Below are positions 1 to 5,831 of a stretch of 6,472 nucleotides of DNA, piece by piece (the stretch's first letter is position 1; each line of letters opens with the position of its first letter). The notes beneath the pieces are model-generated. The model saw only the letters and a list, made by a program, of their open reading frames with translations, had not been told where the DNA came from and did not search any database. This DNA is from Acidobacteriota bacterium. GTDB taxonomy: Bacteria > Acidobacteriota > Thermoanaerobaculia > Multivoradales > JAHEKO01. The stretch covers positions 1-6,472 of the forward strand of contig JAUWSP010000163.1 in the NCBI GenBank assembly GCA_030610025.1. The letters run 5' to 3'. A program made the position numbers and the translations under genes.

Positions 1-344
1 GCCCCGATCGCTCCCGCGGCGGTTGCTACGCCCTTGCCGCCCCGAAAACCGAGAAACACAGGAAAGACGTGACCCATCACCGCTGCCAGAGCACATGCGC
101 CCAGAACAGCTGCCGGCGCTCCAATGGCGCGCCCGATCAACACTGGGGCCACCCCTTTGGCCACATCCAGGGCAAGAACGGTCGCAGCCGCCGGGGTGCC
201 TGCAGCTCGCAAGACGTTCGTCGCGCCGACGTTGCCACTACCCACGGTTCGGATATCCACCCCGGAACGCCACTTCACCACGCAGTAGGCGAAGGGCAGC
301 GAACCGAGCAGATAGGCGACAACGACCAGGCCGATCCAGATCAA
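1..344 (-). CDS. plsY: Acyl-phosphate:glycerol-3-phosphate acyltransferase PlsY (partial, C-terminus off the left edge)
   Basis: PlsY is an inner-membrane enzyme that moves an acyl group from acyl-phosphate to glycerol-3-phosphate, making lysophosphatidic acid in the first step of phospholipid synthesis. About 114 N-terminal residues are visible, against roughly 200 for the family. The sequence shows an N-terminal hydrophobic helix (residues 2-23), then three hallmark blocks: GSGNVGATNVLRAAG (35-49), LDVAKG (59-64), and GHVFPVFLGFRGGKGVAT (91-108), which carry the phosphate- and glycerol-3-phosphate-binding glycines, Asn and Lys. The start chosen is TTG at 344-342: the stop codon of thpR overlaps it in TTGA, and a GGAG lies 5 bases upstream at 353-350. 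No ATG or GTG suits the conserved N-terminus. It is the third gene of the cinA-thpR-plsY unit and probably depends on coupled translation. The family call is certain; the start is very likely. Confidence 0.95.
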   Translation of the reverse strand, partial: MIWIGLVVVAYLLGSLPFAYCVVKWRSGVDIRTVGSGNVGATNVLRAAGTPAAATVLALDVAKGVAPVLIGRAIGAPAAVLGACALAAVMGHVFPVFLGFRGGKGVATAAGAIG

Positions 345-907
345 TGGAGCTCCTTCAAGGGAAAGGTCCGGATTACCTGGTACCTGGAGCTTTCGCCTCC
401 GGGCTCGCACATGAAGAGGGCACCCTGACGGACTTCGAAGGGTTCGCCGATCCTTTCCGAGCAGGACCGACACCAGACCTCCACACAACGCCGGGTCCAG
501 GCCTTCGGGCACCGGGCCGCGGTCAAATGCGCATGGAAGGGTCGCCATTCCGCTTCGATATCGACTACCTGGGTCAGGCCAGCCCAGACAGCACTATGAA
601 GACCCTCCAGACAGCGACCACCATCGACTCCAATCCACAACACCCGGGCCGGGCGCATGGGTGGAAACGAACCTGCACCAGCGAGTTGGATCTCGAATCT
701 CTCTCGAGATGCGAAGGCCGACGATAGAGCCTCTCCGAGGGTCCCCAAAGAGGCCTCCTCCCGGTCGCCGAGAAAGGCCAATAGGAGGTGATAGTCAGCA
801 GAGGAGACCCAACTGGCATGGGGGAGCGAGTGCTTGAGCCGCCCGACCTGCTCCTCCATGGCGATTCGGACCCGGCTCGGAATTTCGAGTCCGACAAAGA
901 GCCTCAC
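341..907 (-). CDS. thpR: RNA 2',3'-cyclic phosphodiesterase (2'-5' RNA ligase family), 188 aa
   Basis: This is a 2H-phosphoesterase that in characterised relatives hydrolyses 2',3'-cyclic phosphate RNA ends to 2'-phosphates; its ligase activity is older lore. Visible family marks are the N-terminal RLFVGLEIP (residues 2-10), AFLGD (44-48), GSFPPMRPARVLWIGV (79-94) and the second catalytic motif H127-L-T129 within HAHLTAAR. The first catalytic motif is odd: it reads H40-L-L-L where the family has HxTx, so the threonine/serine is a leucine. The histidine itself is kept. The length matches the family (about 180-190). The start is GTG at 907-905, overlapping the cinA stop (GTGA), with AAGGAGG six bases upstream; an upstream in-frame start at 994 would add 29 non-conserved, arginine-rich residues inside cinA and is rejected. 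Its stop overlaps plsY. cinA and thpR are often neighbours in bacteria, which supports the call. Confidence 0.93.
   Translation of the reverse strand: MRLFVGLEIPSRVRIAMEEQVGRLKHSLPHASWVSSADYHLLLAFLGDREEASLGTLGEALSSAFASRERFEIQLAGAGSFPPMRPARVLWIGVDGGRCLEGLHSAVWAGLTQVVDIEAEWRPFHAHLTAARCPKAWTRRCVEVWCRSCSERIGEPFEVRQGALFMCEPGGESSRYQVIRTFPLKELH
350..356 (-). promoter_or_regulatory. Shine-Dalgarno sequence deciding the TTG start of plsY
   Basis: On the minus strand this reads GAAGGAG, 5 bases before the TTG at 344-342. It lies inside the last codons of thpR. It supports an unusual TTG start and reinitiation after thpR terminates at the overlapping TGA. Confidence 0.7.
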
Positions 908-2190
908 TCGACGCCTCCTTCTGAAGCGTTCAGGACCAGCTCCGAATCCCTGTCGAACTGCAGCAGCTCCCGTCGCAGCAGATCCAGGGACCACTGACTC
1001 GCCATCCAGCGCACGCGGTCGCGATCTCCAGGCAGGCGGAGCTCCTCGACTCGAGGATCACCCTCCCCTGCCAGGCCGACATAGACGAGCCCCACTGGCT
1101 TGTTGGCCGTGCCTCCGCCTGGTCCGGCAATCCCACTCACTGCCAGAGCGTAGTCCGCCCCCAATGACTTCTGTGCGCCAGCGGCCATTCGGCTGACCAC
1201 CTCTGGGCTCACCGCCCCGTGCTGTTCGAGAGCCGCCGGAGGAACATCCAGCAACTGGACTTTCAGCGGGTCGGCGTAGGTCACGACTCCACCAAGAAAG
1301 TAGGCGCTGCTCCCCGCGACAGCCGTCAACCGCTGCGCGATCAGTCCACCGGTGCAGGATTCGGCCGTCACCACCGTCTTGCCTCGGCTCACCAGGAGGC
1401 CTCCGACCACCTTTTCCAGTGACCCCTCCGGCTCTTCCGAGTAGACGCTGTCCCCAATCAGATCTCGCAATCGCTGGATCATGGAGTCCAAACGCGGGGT
1501 CCGCTCCCGGAGTTGACCACTGGCAGTGAGCCGCACCTGGATCTCGCCTGCCGAGGCAAGGACCGAGATTGCCTCTCTCCCGAACTCCTCGTAGGCGGAC
1601 AGGATACGCTCCTCCAAGGTCGACTCCCCGACACAGGCTACCCGCAACACCCGTGTCTCCACCGCCTCGCCCTGGGTCTTTTCTTCCAACCAGGGCTCGA
1701 GCTCTGACCGCATCAAGCCCCCCAGCTCTTTGGGTACGCCGGGAAACAGGAAGAGCACCTTCCCATCGACCTCCAGTACCATCCCTGGCGCCGAGCCTCG
1801 AGGATTGGGGAGGACCCGGGCCCCCTCGATCACCTCGGCCTGTTTGAGATTCGTATCGGCCATTGGCATTCCGAAGCGAGCGAATTTTCTCTTGAGCACT
1901 TCGAGCTGCTCCGCATCTTCGAAAAGCTCGCGATCAACAGCGGTCGCCACCCCCTCGCGAGTCACGTCATCGGCGGTCGGACCCAGACCGCCGCATATCA
2001 ACACGAGATCGACCTCCCTCAGAAGAGTATTCAACTCTCGGCTGATGTCGCCGACGACATCTCCCACAATCGACTTGCGGCGCAGGTTCACGCCGTACCG
2101 TCGCAGCGTCTGAGCCAGTAACAGGGAATTGGATTCAAGCCGATCCGGACCCAACAGCTCCGTACCTACAGCCAGGATTGCTGCCCTCAT
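904..2190 (-). CDS. cinA: CinA: nicotinamide-nucleotide amidohydrolase / competence-damage inducible protein, 428 aa
   Basis: Two-domain CinA. The N-terminal molybdopterin-binding-like (MoCF/COG1058) domain covers about residues 1-170, with AILAVGTELL (4-13), the nucleotide-loop CGGLGPTADDVTRE (66-79) and FPGVPKEL (149-156). A linker leads to the C-terminal NMN deamidase domain (about 255-415), with TAESCTGG (275-282), the family's catalytic serine region, and VSGIAGPGGGT (351-361). Family knowledge: the C-terminal domain deamidates NMN in pyridine nucleotide recycling, and the N-terminal domain acts as an ADP-ribose pyrophosphatase in characterised members. Length is typical. ATG 2190-2188 is chosen because family members begin at this conserved strand, but it has no visible Shine-Dalgarno. 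An in-frame TTG at 2226-2224 has GGAGGT ten bases upstream and would add 12 residues, so it is a serious rival. First gene of the cinA-thpR-plsY unit; its stop overlaps thpR by four bases. Confidence 0.96.
   Translation of the reverse strand: MRAAILAVGTELLGPDRLESNSLLLAQTLRRYGVNLRRKSIVGDVVGDISRELNTLLREVDLVLICGGLGPTADDVTREGVATAVDRELFEDAEQLEVLKRKFARFGMPMADTNLKQAEVIEGARVLPNPRGSAPGMVLEVDGKVLFLFPGVPKELGGLMRSELEPWLEEKTQGEAVETRVLRVACVGESTLEERILSAYEEFGREAISVLASAGEIQVRLTASGQLRERTPRLDSMIQRLRDLIGDSVYSEEPEGSLEKVVGGLLVSRGKTVVTAESCTGGLIAQRLTAVAGSSAYFLGGVVTYADPLKVQLLDVPPAALEQHGAVSPEVVSRMAAGAQKSLGADYALAVSGIAGPGGGTANKPVGLVYVGLAGEGDPRVEELRLPGDRDRVRWMASQWSLDLLRRELLQFDRDSELVLNASEGGVE
914..920 (-). promoter_or_regulatory. 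Strong Shine-Dalgarno sequence deciding the GTG start of thpR
   Basis: The minus strand reads AAGGAGG, a near-perfect anti-16S match, six bases before GTG 907-905. It lies within the last codons of cinA. It selects this start over the longer reading frame beginning at 994. Confidence 0.8.
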
Positions 2191-2223
2191 GCGCTGCATG
2201 ATAGGCGTGACGCAGTCTCTCGG

Positions 2224-2266
2224 CAAGCCGGAGCCGACCTCCATCCAACCGATTGACACCGGCTTG
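2224..2266. repeat. 8-base inverted repeat CAAGCCGG / CCGGCTTG in the divergent promoter region
   Basis: CAAGCCGG at 2224-2231 is matched by its perfect reverse complement CCGGCTTG at 2259-2266, with 27 bases between. The right arm sits in the spacer between the -35 and -10 boxes of the plus-strand promoter, and the left arm lies in the leader side of cinA. That placement would suit an operator for one or both divergent units, but an 8-base match in GC-rich DNA can also be chance. Confidence 0.35.
2237..2242 (-). promoter_or_regulatory. GGAGGT Shine-Dalgarno-like site upstream of cinA
   Basis: The minus strand reads GGAGGT. It is too far (46 bases) from the conserved ATG at 2190, but ten bases before an in-frame TTG at 2226-2224. 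If used, CinA would carry 12 extra residues at its N-terminus. It could equally be a chance match. Confidence 0.4.
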
Positions 2267-2281
2267 AGGGCCGCTTAGGAT
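2253..2281 (+). promoter_or_regulatory. Sigma70-type promoter for the secreted-protein pair
   Basis: A perfect -35 hexamer TTGACA (2253-2258) is followed after exactly 17 bases by TAGGAT (2276-2281), which keeps T1, A2, A5 and T6 of the -10 consensus. It is correctly oriented for the gene starting at 2292. The predicted transcription start falls around 2287-2289, only a few bases before that ATG, so the transcript would be leaderless or nearly so. The consensus match is seen in sequence; activity is inferred. Confidence 0.6.
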
Positions 2282-2291
2282 CTGCCCTGTC

Positions 2292-3317
2292 ATGCATTTT
2301 CGACCCTTCTTCCTGGTCTTGGCCCTGGCCACCTCCAGCACTGCCCTATCGGCACGTGATGGTGTGGAGATCCTGCAGCCGGCCAACAATGACCAGCGTT
2401 TGATCCTCGTCTCCGAGCAGGGAGGAGCTACCGTCGAGCACCCTGGAGGTCGCCGAAAGCAGGTTCGACTTCGCGCGCAGGAGCACTTGACGGACTTCGC
2501 TGAGACCCGCTCCGGATGGGCCGCAGCCGGCACCCGGACCGTCAAGGGCACCCAGAACATCATCGTTCTGGAGCAGGGAGCAGCAGGCCTCCAGCGCTTG
2601 CCGGCACCGGAGACCCAGACCGAGCCCTTGCGACTACAGCCACGGTTGATGGTCGCCAGGAACGAGGTGGGCGGACTCGCCTGGCTCGAAGGAAGACACC
2701 CAGGGGCCCTGTCCGTTCGGGCCGCCAATTGGACTGGCACCGATTGGCAACCCGTCGAGATCGTCTCACCTCCGCTCCAGGGCAGTCAGTCGGGGCTTTC
2801 GGGCACGGTTCTGGCCGACGGCTCGTGGCTCCTCGTCTGGGCCGCCTTCGACGGCCACGACGATGAGATCTTCTGGAGCCTGAAGAAAAACAGTACCTGG
2901 ACTGCACCCAGGCGACTCGCAAGCAACAACGCCTGGCCTGATATCACACCCAAAGTCATCGCCACGCGGACAGGCGCATTGGTCGCCTGGAGCCGCAACG
3001 ACGGCAACGACTATCGTCTGACGATCGCGCGGTTCGACGGCTCCCGCTGGCAGGCGCCGCAAACCGTGGGTGGCAGGGGCTCGGTCGATCCGCAGCTCAC
3101 CATTCTCGGCCGCCAGACGTACCTTCTTTTCAACTCAGTTTCGACCGCCTCGTGGTCCATCTTGCAGCTCCAAGAGACGGGCCGCGTTCTCCGACACGCC
3201 GAGTTGGCCGGCCCCGGGCACGAGAAGCCTGTCCTGACCTGGACGAGCTCCCACCAGGTGGGACTGCGCTCTCCATCAAGCCGTGAAACGACCGCTCAGT
3301 GGGAGTCGAATCGATGA
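2292..3317 (+). CDS. Secreted protein of unknown function with about 50-residue tryptophan-marked repeats, probable beta-propeller, 341 aa
   Basis: I do not recognise a named family. Residues 1-21 form a Sec signal peptide (His/Arg, a hydrophobic stretch from FFLVLALA, then a likely cut after A21 in ALSA-R). The rest has no cysteine and is built of similar units. Each unit has a strand ending in a tryptophan, an acidic/Gly turn, then a second Trp-centred strand: LAW131...DW152QPVEIV; LLVW183AAFDG...TW203TAPRRL; LVAW233SRNDG...RW253QAPQTV. Matching tryptophans are 50-52 residues apart, and a weaker copy lies around W76. This is the pattern of sialidase-like or other six/seven-bladed beta-propellers, but no Asp-box or catalytic set is evident, so binding rather than catalysis is more likely. 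ATG 2292 is the only reasonable start; AGGA at 2277-2280 is a weak ribosome site 11 bases upstream and overlaps the -10 box. The stop overlaps the SGNH hydrolase start (ATGA), suggesting joint production and a shared extracellular or periplasmic role. Confidence 0.85.
   Translation: MHFRPFFLVLALATSSTALSARDGVEILQPANNDQRLILVSEQGGATVEHPGGRRKQVRLRAQEHLTDFAETRSGWAAAGTRTVKGTQNIIVLEQGAAGLQRLPAPETQTEPLRLQPRLMVARNEVGGLAWLEGRHPGALSVRAANWTGTDWQPVEIVSPPLQGSQSGLSGTVLADGSWLLVWAAFDGHDDEIFWSLKKNSTWTAPRRLASNNAWPDITPKVIATRTGALVAWSRNDGNDYRLTIARFDGSRWQAPQTVGGRGSVDPQLTILGRQTYLLFNSVSTASWSILQLQETGRVLRHAELAGPGHEKPVLTWTSSHQVGLRSPSSRETTAQWESNR
3301..3305 (+). promoter_or_regulatory. Shine-Dalgarno sequence for the SGNH hydrolase
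   Basis: GGGAG lies eight bases before ATG 3314, inside the end of the upstream gene. It supports ATG 3314 over the in-frame GTG at 3299, which would overlap this site and add five residues ahead of the signal peptide. Confidence 0.65.
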
Positions 3318-4489
3318 GATCGAGCGCTCGATTCGGAGCTCTCCTGTTGGCCGGTTCCCTCGGCCTCCTCGATCCTGTCGCCGCTCAGGAGGTCATCGCC
3401 TTCGGTGACAGCATCACCAAAGGTTCCGAGCCCTTCGACGAGCAAGGCCTGGGAGGCTACCCGGGGCGCTTGCAGACACTGCTGCGAGAGGACGGACAAA
3501 CCGACGCGATTGTCCACAACTACGGCCAGGGGGGCGAGAGGGTATCGCAGGGACTGACCCGCCTGGACTCTGTTCTGGATGGGGAACCCACCGCTGACAC
3601 CGTGATCCTGATGGAGGGAACGAACGACATCGACAGGATCATTTCCGGTGAGTACTCACTCGAGAGCGTCATCAGCGACTTCGATCAGATGGGTCGCAAA
3701 GTGATGACCAGAGGCTTGTCGCTGATCAATGGAACCATTATCCCGCGTCCACCCTGGGCCACCGCAGACACCGACAACCGGACCACTTTCCGATACGTGG
3801 TCGGAGTTCGAGACATCGGCACGAGCTCCAGGCCCACCGCAGAGCCATACGCTGTCTTCACCGACGAGGGACGCTCTGTCTTCAACAACTACTATTTCCA
3901 GAACCATTCCGACCCGGTCGGCCACCCAAACGCTGCAGGGTTTCAACTGCTGGCCGAGATCTTCGGTGACATGATCCTGGGAATCGACAAGCTGGCACCT
4001 GTCAACAGCGGCTTCAACAAGTCCGGTTCAGGATCGAACCTCAACGCCAACGATTTTCTCTGGGCCAAACTGCACGAGTCCAGCAGCAGTATCCGGAAAT
4101 CCGCCACCTATTTCTCGATCAACGGCCGAGAGGTTCCGACGAACGTCTCGGGAAGCGGCAAGAGGGCTACCTTGACCTACAGAGTCAAGAAGAGTGATAT
4201 CGAGTGTGCCGGACGAATCGCCGTCCGGTCCGAGGACACCGCCTCACCGGCCAACGTCACGAACCGCGTGATGGGAGAGTACAGCGTCGGCGGAGCCAAA
4301 CTCCTCAAAGGCGATGTCGACGGCGATTGCCGGGTGAATGGATTCGATCTCTCGCTGCTCGGTCTGAGCTTCGGATCGAGACGAGGTCAGCCTCGCTACA
4401 GCTCCCTGGCGGATACCAACAGCGACGGCTCCATCGACGGCGAGGATCTCGCCAAGTTGGCCAGCAATTTCGGCAAGATCTCGAGCTGA
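3314..4489 (+). CDS. Secreted SGNH/GDSL-family hydrolase with C-terminal dockerin-type calcium-binding domain, 391 aa
   Basis: Likely an extracellular esterase or carbohydrate deacetylase; the substrate cannot be read from sequence. Order of parts: signal peptide (1-24, cut near VAA-Q25); SGNH domain (about 26-225) with block I FGDSIT (nucleophile S33), block II NYGQGGE (69-75), block III GTND (102-105, N104), and block V D200-PVG-H204-PN; an Ig-like beta domain (about 245-327); and a dockerin-type tail (about 332-388). The tail has two 12-residue EF-hand-like loops, D334-D336-D338-N342-D345 and D367-N369-D371-D375-D378, each followed by a leucine-rich helix. The only two cysteines, C298 (Ig-like) and C339 (first calcium loop), could form a disulfide. 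The Asp-His spacing in block V is DxxxH rather than the usual DxxH. ATG 3314 overlaps the upstream stop (ATGA) and has GGGAG eight bases before it. No cohesin is seen in the window, so the tail may serve stability, surface attachment or an unseen partner. Confidence 0.92.
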   Translation: MRSSARFGALLLAGSLGLLDPVAAQEVIAFGDSITKGSEPFDEQGLGGYPGRLQTLLREDGQTDAIVHNYGQGGERVSQGLTRLDSVLDGEPTADTVILMEGTNDIDRIISGEYSLESVISDFDQMGRKVMTRGLSLINGTIIPRPPWATADTDNRTTFRYVVGVRDIGTSSRPTAEPYAVFTDEGRSVFNNYYFQNHSDPVGHPNAAGFQLLAEIFGDMILGIDKLAPVNSGFNKSGSGSNLNANDFLWAKLHESSSSIRKSATYFSINGREVPTNVSGSGKRATLTYRVKKSDIECAGRIAVRSEDTASPANVTNRVMGEYSVGGAKLLKGDVDGDCRVNGFDLSLLGLSFGSRRGQPRYSSLADTNSDGSIDGEDLAKLASNFGKISS

Positions 4490-4519
4490 GGGAGAAAGGC
4501 CTGTGTCGGTGCCGCAGCC

Positions 4520-5806
4520 TCAGGGTGCCGCAATCCGCTCGCGAATCAAGGGTGGTACAACCCCATCATCCGCGATCCTGAAACATCCCCGGAACCGCTT
4601 TTCGTATCGCTCGTCGGGTTGACGCAGGTATAGCTTTGCAAGGACTTGCCCTGCCTCCACCGGGTGACCCAACCTGGCTTCGTACCGCAGCGCGACCTGT
4701 TCATCCAGAGCTCCCTTCACACCCTCCGGACGGCTCGCCTCGGCGAGTAGCAGTCCGAGCTCCCGAGTCGCGACATTGGACAGATACCCACTGCGGGAGG
4801 CTTCGCACGTCACCTCGTGGGGCGCCGGCTCGAGATTTGGAGCCGCCAGCCATTTCTCATTGGCACCCTGAGTTGCCGCCCAGAGGTCGAACGTCTCTCG
4901 CGCCCGCCCATCGACAACGAGATCCTCGAAGTCCTGGCGCCCAACCGAGCTCCCAGCCAGCTCGGCAAGGTCCGTGGCCAGCTCGAATACCACCTTCATG
5001 ACTTCTCGAGGTCCCTCTCCCTCGAGGCACTGGAGCGCTTCGAAGACTTCCATGCTGTGCCCAGCCCAATCCCCGAGAGGCTGACTCATGTCGGTGACCA
5101 GGGCACTGGCCCGGCAATCCAGCGAAGCGCAGGTCTCCACCAGCCGGCGGGCCAATTCGACAGCCCTGTCAGGCTCGGGCATGAACGCACCGTCACCCGT
5201 CTTGACATCGAAGGCGACCGCCTCTGCACCCGTAGCCAATTTCTTCGAGAGTATGCTGGCGACGATCAGAGGCAGGGAATCGACAGTTGCGGTTCGGTCG
5301 CGCAGAGCATAGAGACGGCGATCTGCGGGGGCGATATCCACGGTCGCCACCCCGATTGCCATACCGGTGCGCTGCACGGTTTCCAGGCATCTGGCACGGC
5401 TCAACTCCAAATCGAGACCCGGAATGACCTCGAGCTTGTCCGCGGTTCCCGCGGTATGCCCCAGGCCGCGGCCGGTCAACATGACGATCGGGATTCCAGC
5501 CGACGCCATCAGGGGCGCCAGTACCAAGGAGACCTTGTCCCCGACTCCCCCAGTGGAATGCTTGTCTACGACTCCGGGAAGTTCGCTTGCGAGGTCCCAG
5601 CAATCCCCGGATTGCATCATTGCCAGAGTCAGGCGATGGGTCTCTTCCTGATCCAGCCCGCGGATAGCCGCCGCCATGAGGAAGGCAGCGAGCTCCGCTT
5701 CGCTCCAACTGCCGTCACTCGCACCAGCGACAATCGCCGCCAGATCGTCGGTGCCCAACGCGAGACCGCGTCTCTTCCGAGCCAAGATCTGGTAGGGGCT
5801 GCTCAC
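4520..5806 (-). CDS. deoA: Thymidine phosphorylase / pyrimidine-nucleoside phosphorylase, 428 aa
   Basis: Cytosolic salvage enzyme that splits thymidine (and possibly uridine) with phosphate into base and (deoxy)ribose-1-phosphate. The sequence shows the N-terminal helical domain with YQILARKRRG (5-14), the phosphate-binding KHSTGGVGDK (82-91), the signature LTGRGLGHTAGTADKLE, PADRRLYALRD, SLPLIVASILSKKLA, DVKTGDGAFM and LVTDMSQPLG, then a C-terminal PYNP domain ending near 4523. Length matches the family (about 430-440). GTG 5806-5804 is chosen because it lies just before the conserved N-terminal helix; there is no clear Shine-Dalgarno. The open frame continues upstream to 5968, but that part lies inside the neighbouring TPR gene and is not conserved-looking. 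It follows the TPR gene by 25 bases, so co-transcription is likely, and converges on the SGNH gene with 30 bases between stops. DeoA and the broader-specificity Pdp cannot be separated with certainty here. Confidence 0.95.
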   Translation of the reverse strand: MSSPYQILARKRRGLALGTDDLAAIVAGASDGSWSEAELAAFLMAAAIRGLDQEETHRLTLAMMQSGDCWDLASELPGVVDKHSTGGVGDKVSLVLAPLMASAGIPIVMLTGRGLGHTAGTADKLEVIPGLDLELSRARCLETVQRTGMAIGVATVDIAPADRRLYALRDRTATVDSLPLIVASILSKKLATGAEAVAFDVKTGDGAFMPEPDRAVELARRLVETCASLDCRASALVTDMSQPLGDWAGHSMEVFEALQCLEGEGPREVMKVVFELATDLAELAGSSVGRQDFEDLVVDGRARETFDLWAATQGANEKWLAAPNLEPAPHEVTCEASRSGYLSNVATRELGLLLAEASRPEGVKGALDEQVALRYEARLGHPVEAGQVLAKLYLRQPDERYEKRFRGCFRIADDGVVPPLIRERIAAP

Positions 5807-5831
5807 CGTCTGGATCGAAGCAAGGCTGGCA

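Noticed and set aside
23..727. Plus-strand open frame opposite plsY and thpR
   Set aside because: Antisense shadow of two well-supported genes with a low-complexity Arg/Pro-rich translation.
908..994. 29-residue N-terminal extension of ThpR from an upstream start at 994
   Set aside because: It is Arg/Ala-rich, overlaps the end of cinA, and the GTG at 907 has a near-perfect Shine-Dalgarno and the conserved N-terminus right after it.
2135..2740. 201-codon minus-strand open frame across the divergent region
   Set aside because: It crosses both the cinA start and the secreted protein gene in other frames and shows no recognisable motif.
4498..4519. Possible terminator hairpin GGC(C)TGTG...CGCAGCC between the convergent genes
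   Set aside because: The stem needs a bulge and a G-T pair, and no T-tract follows on either strand; not enough to call a terminator.
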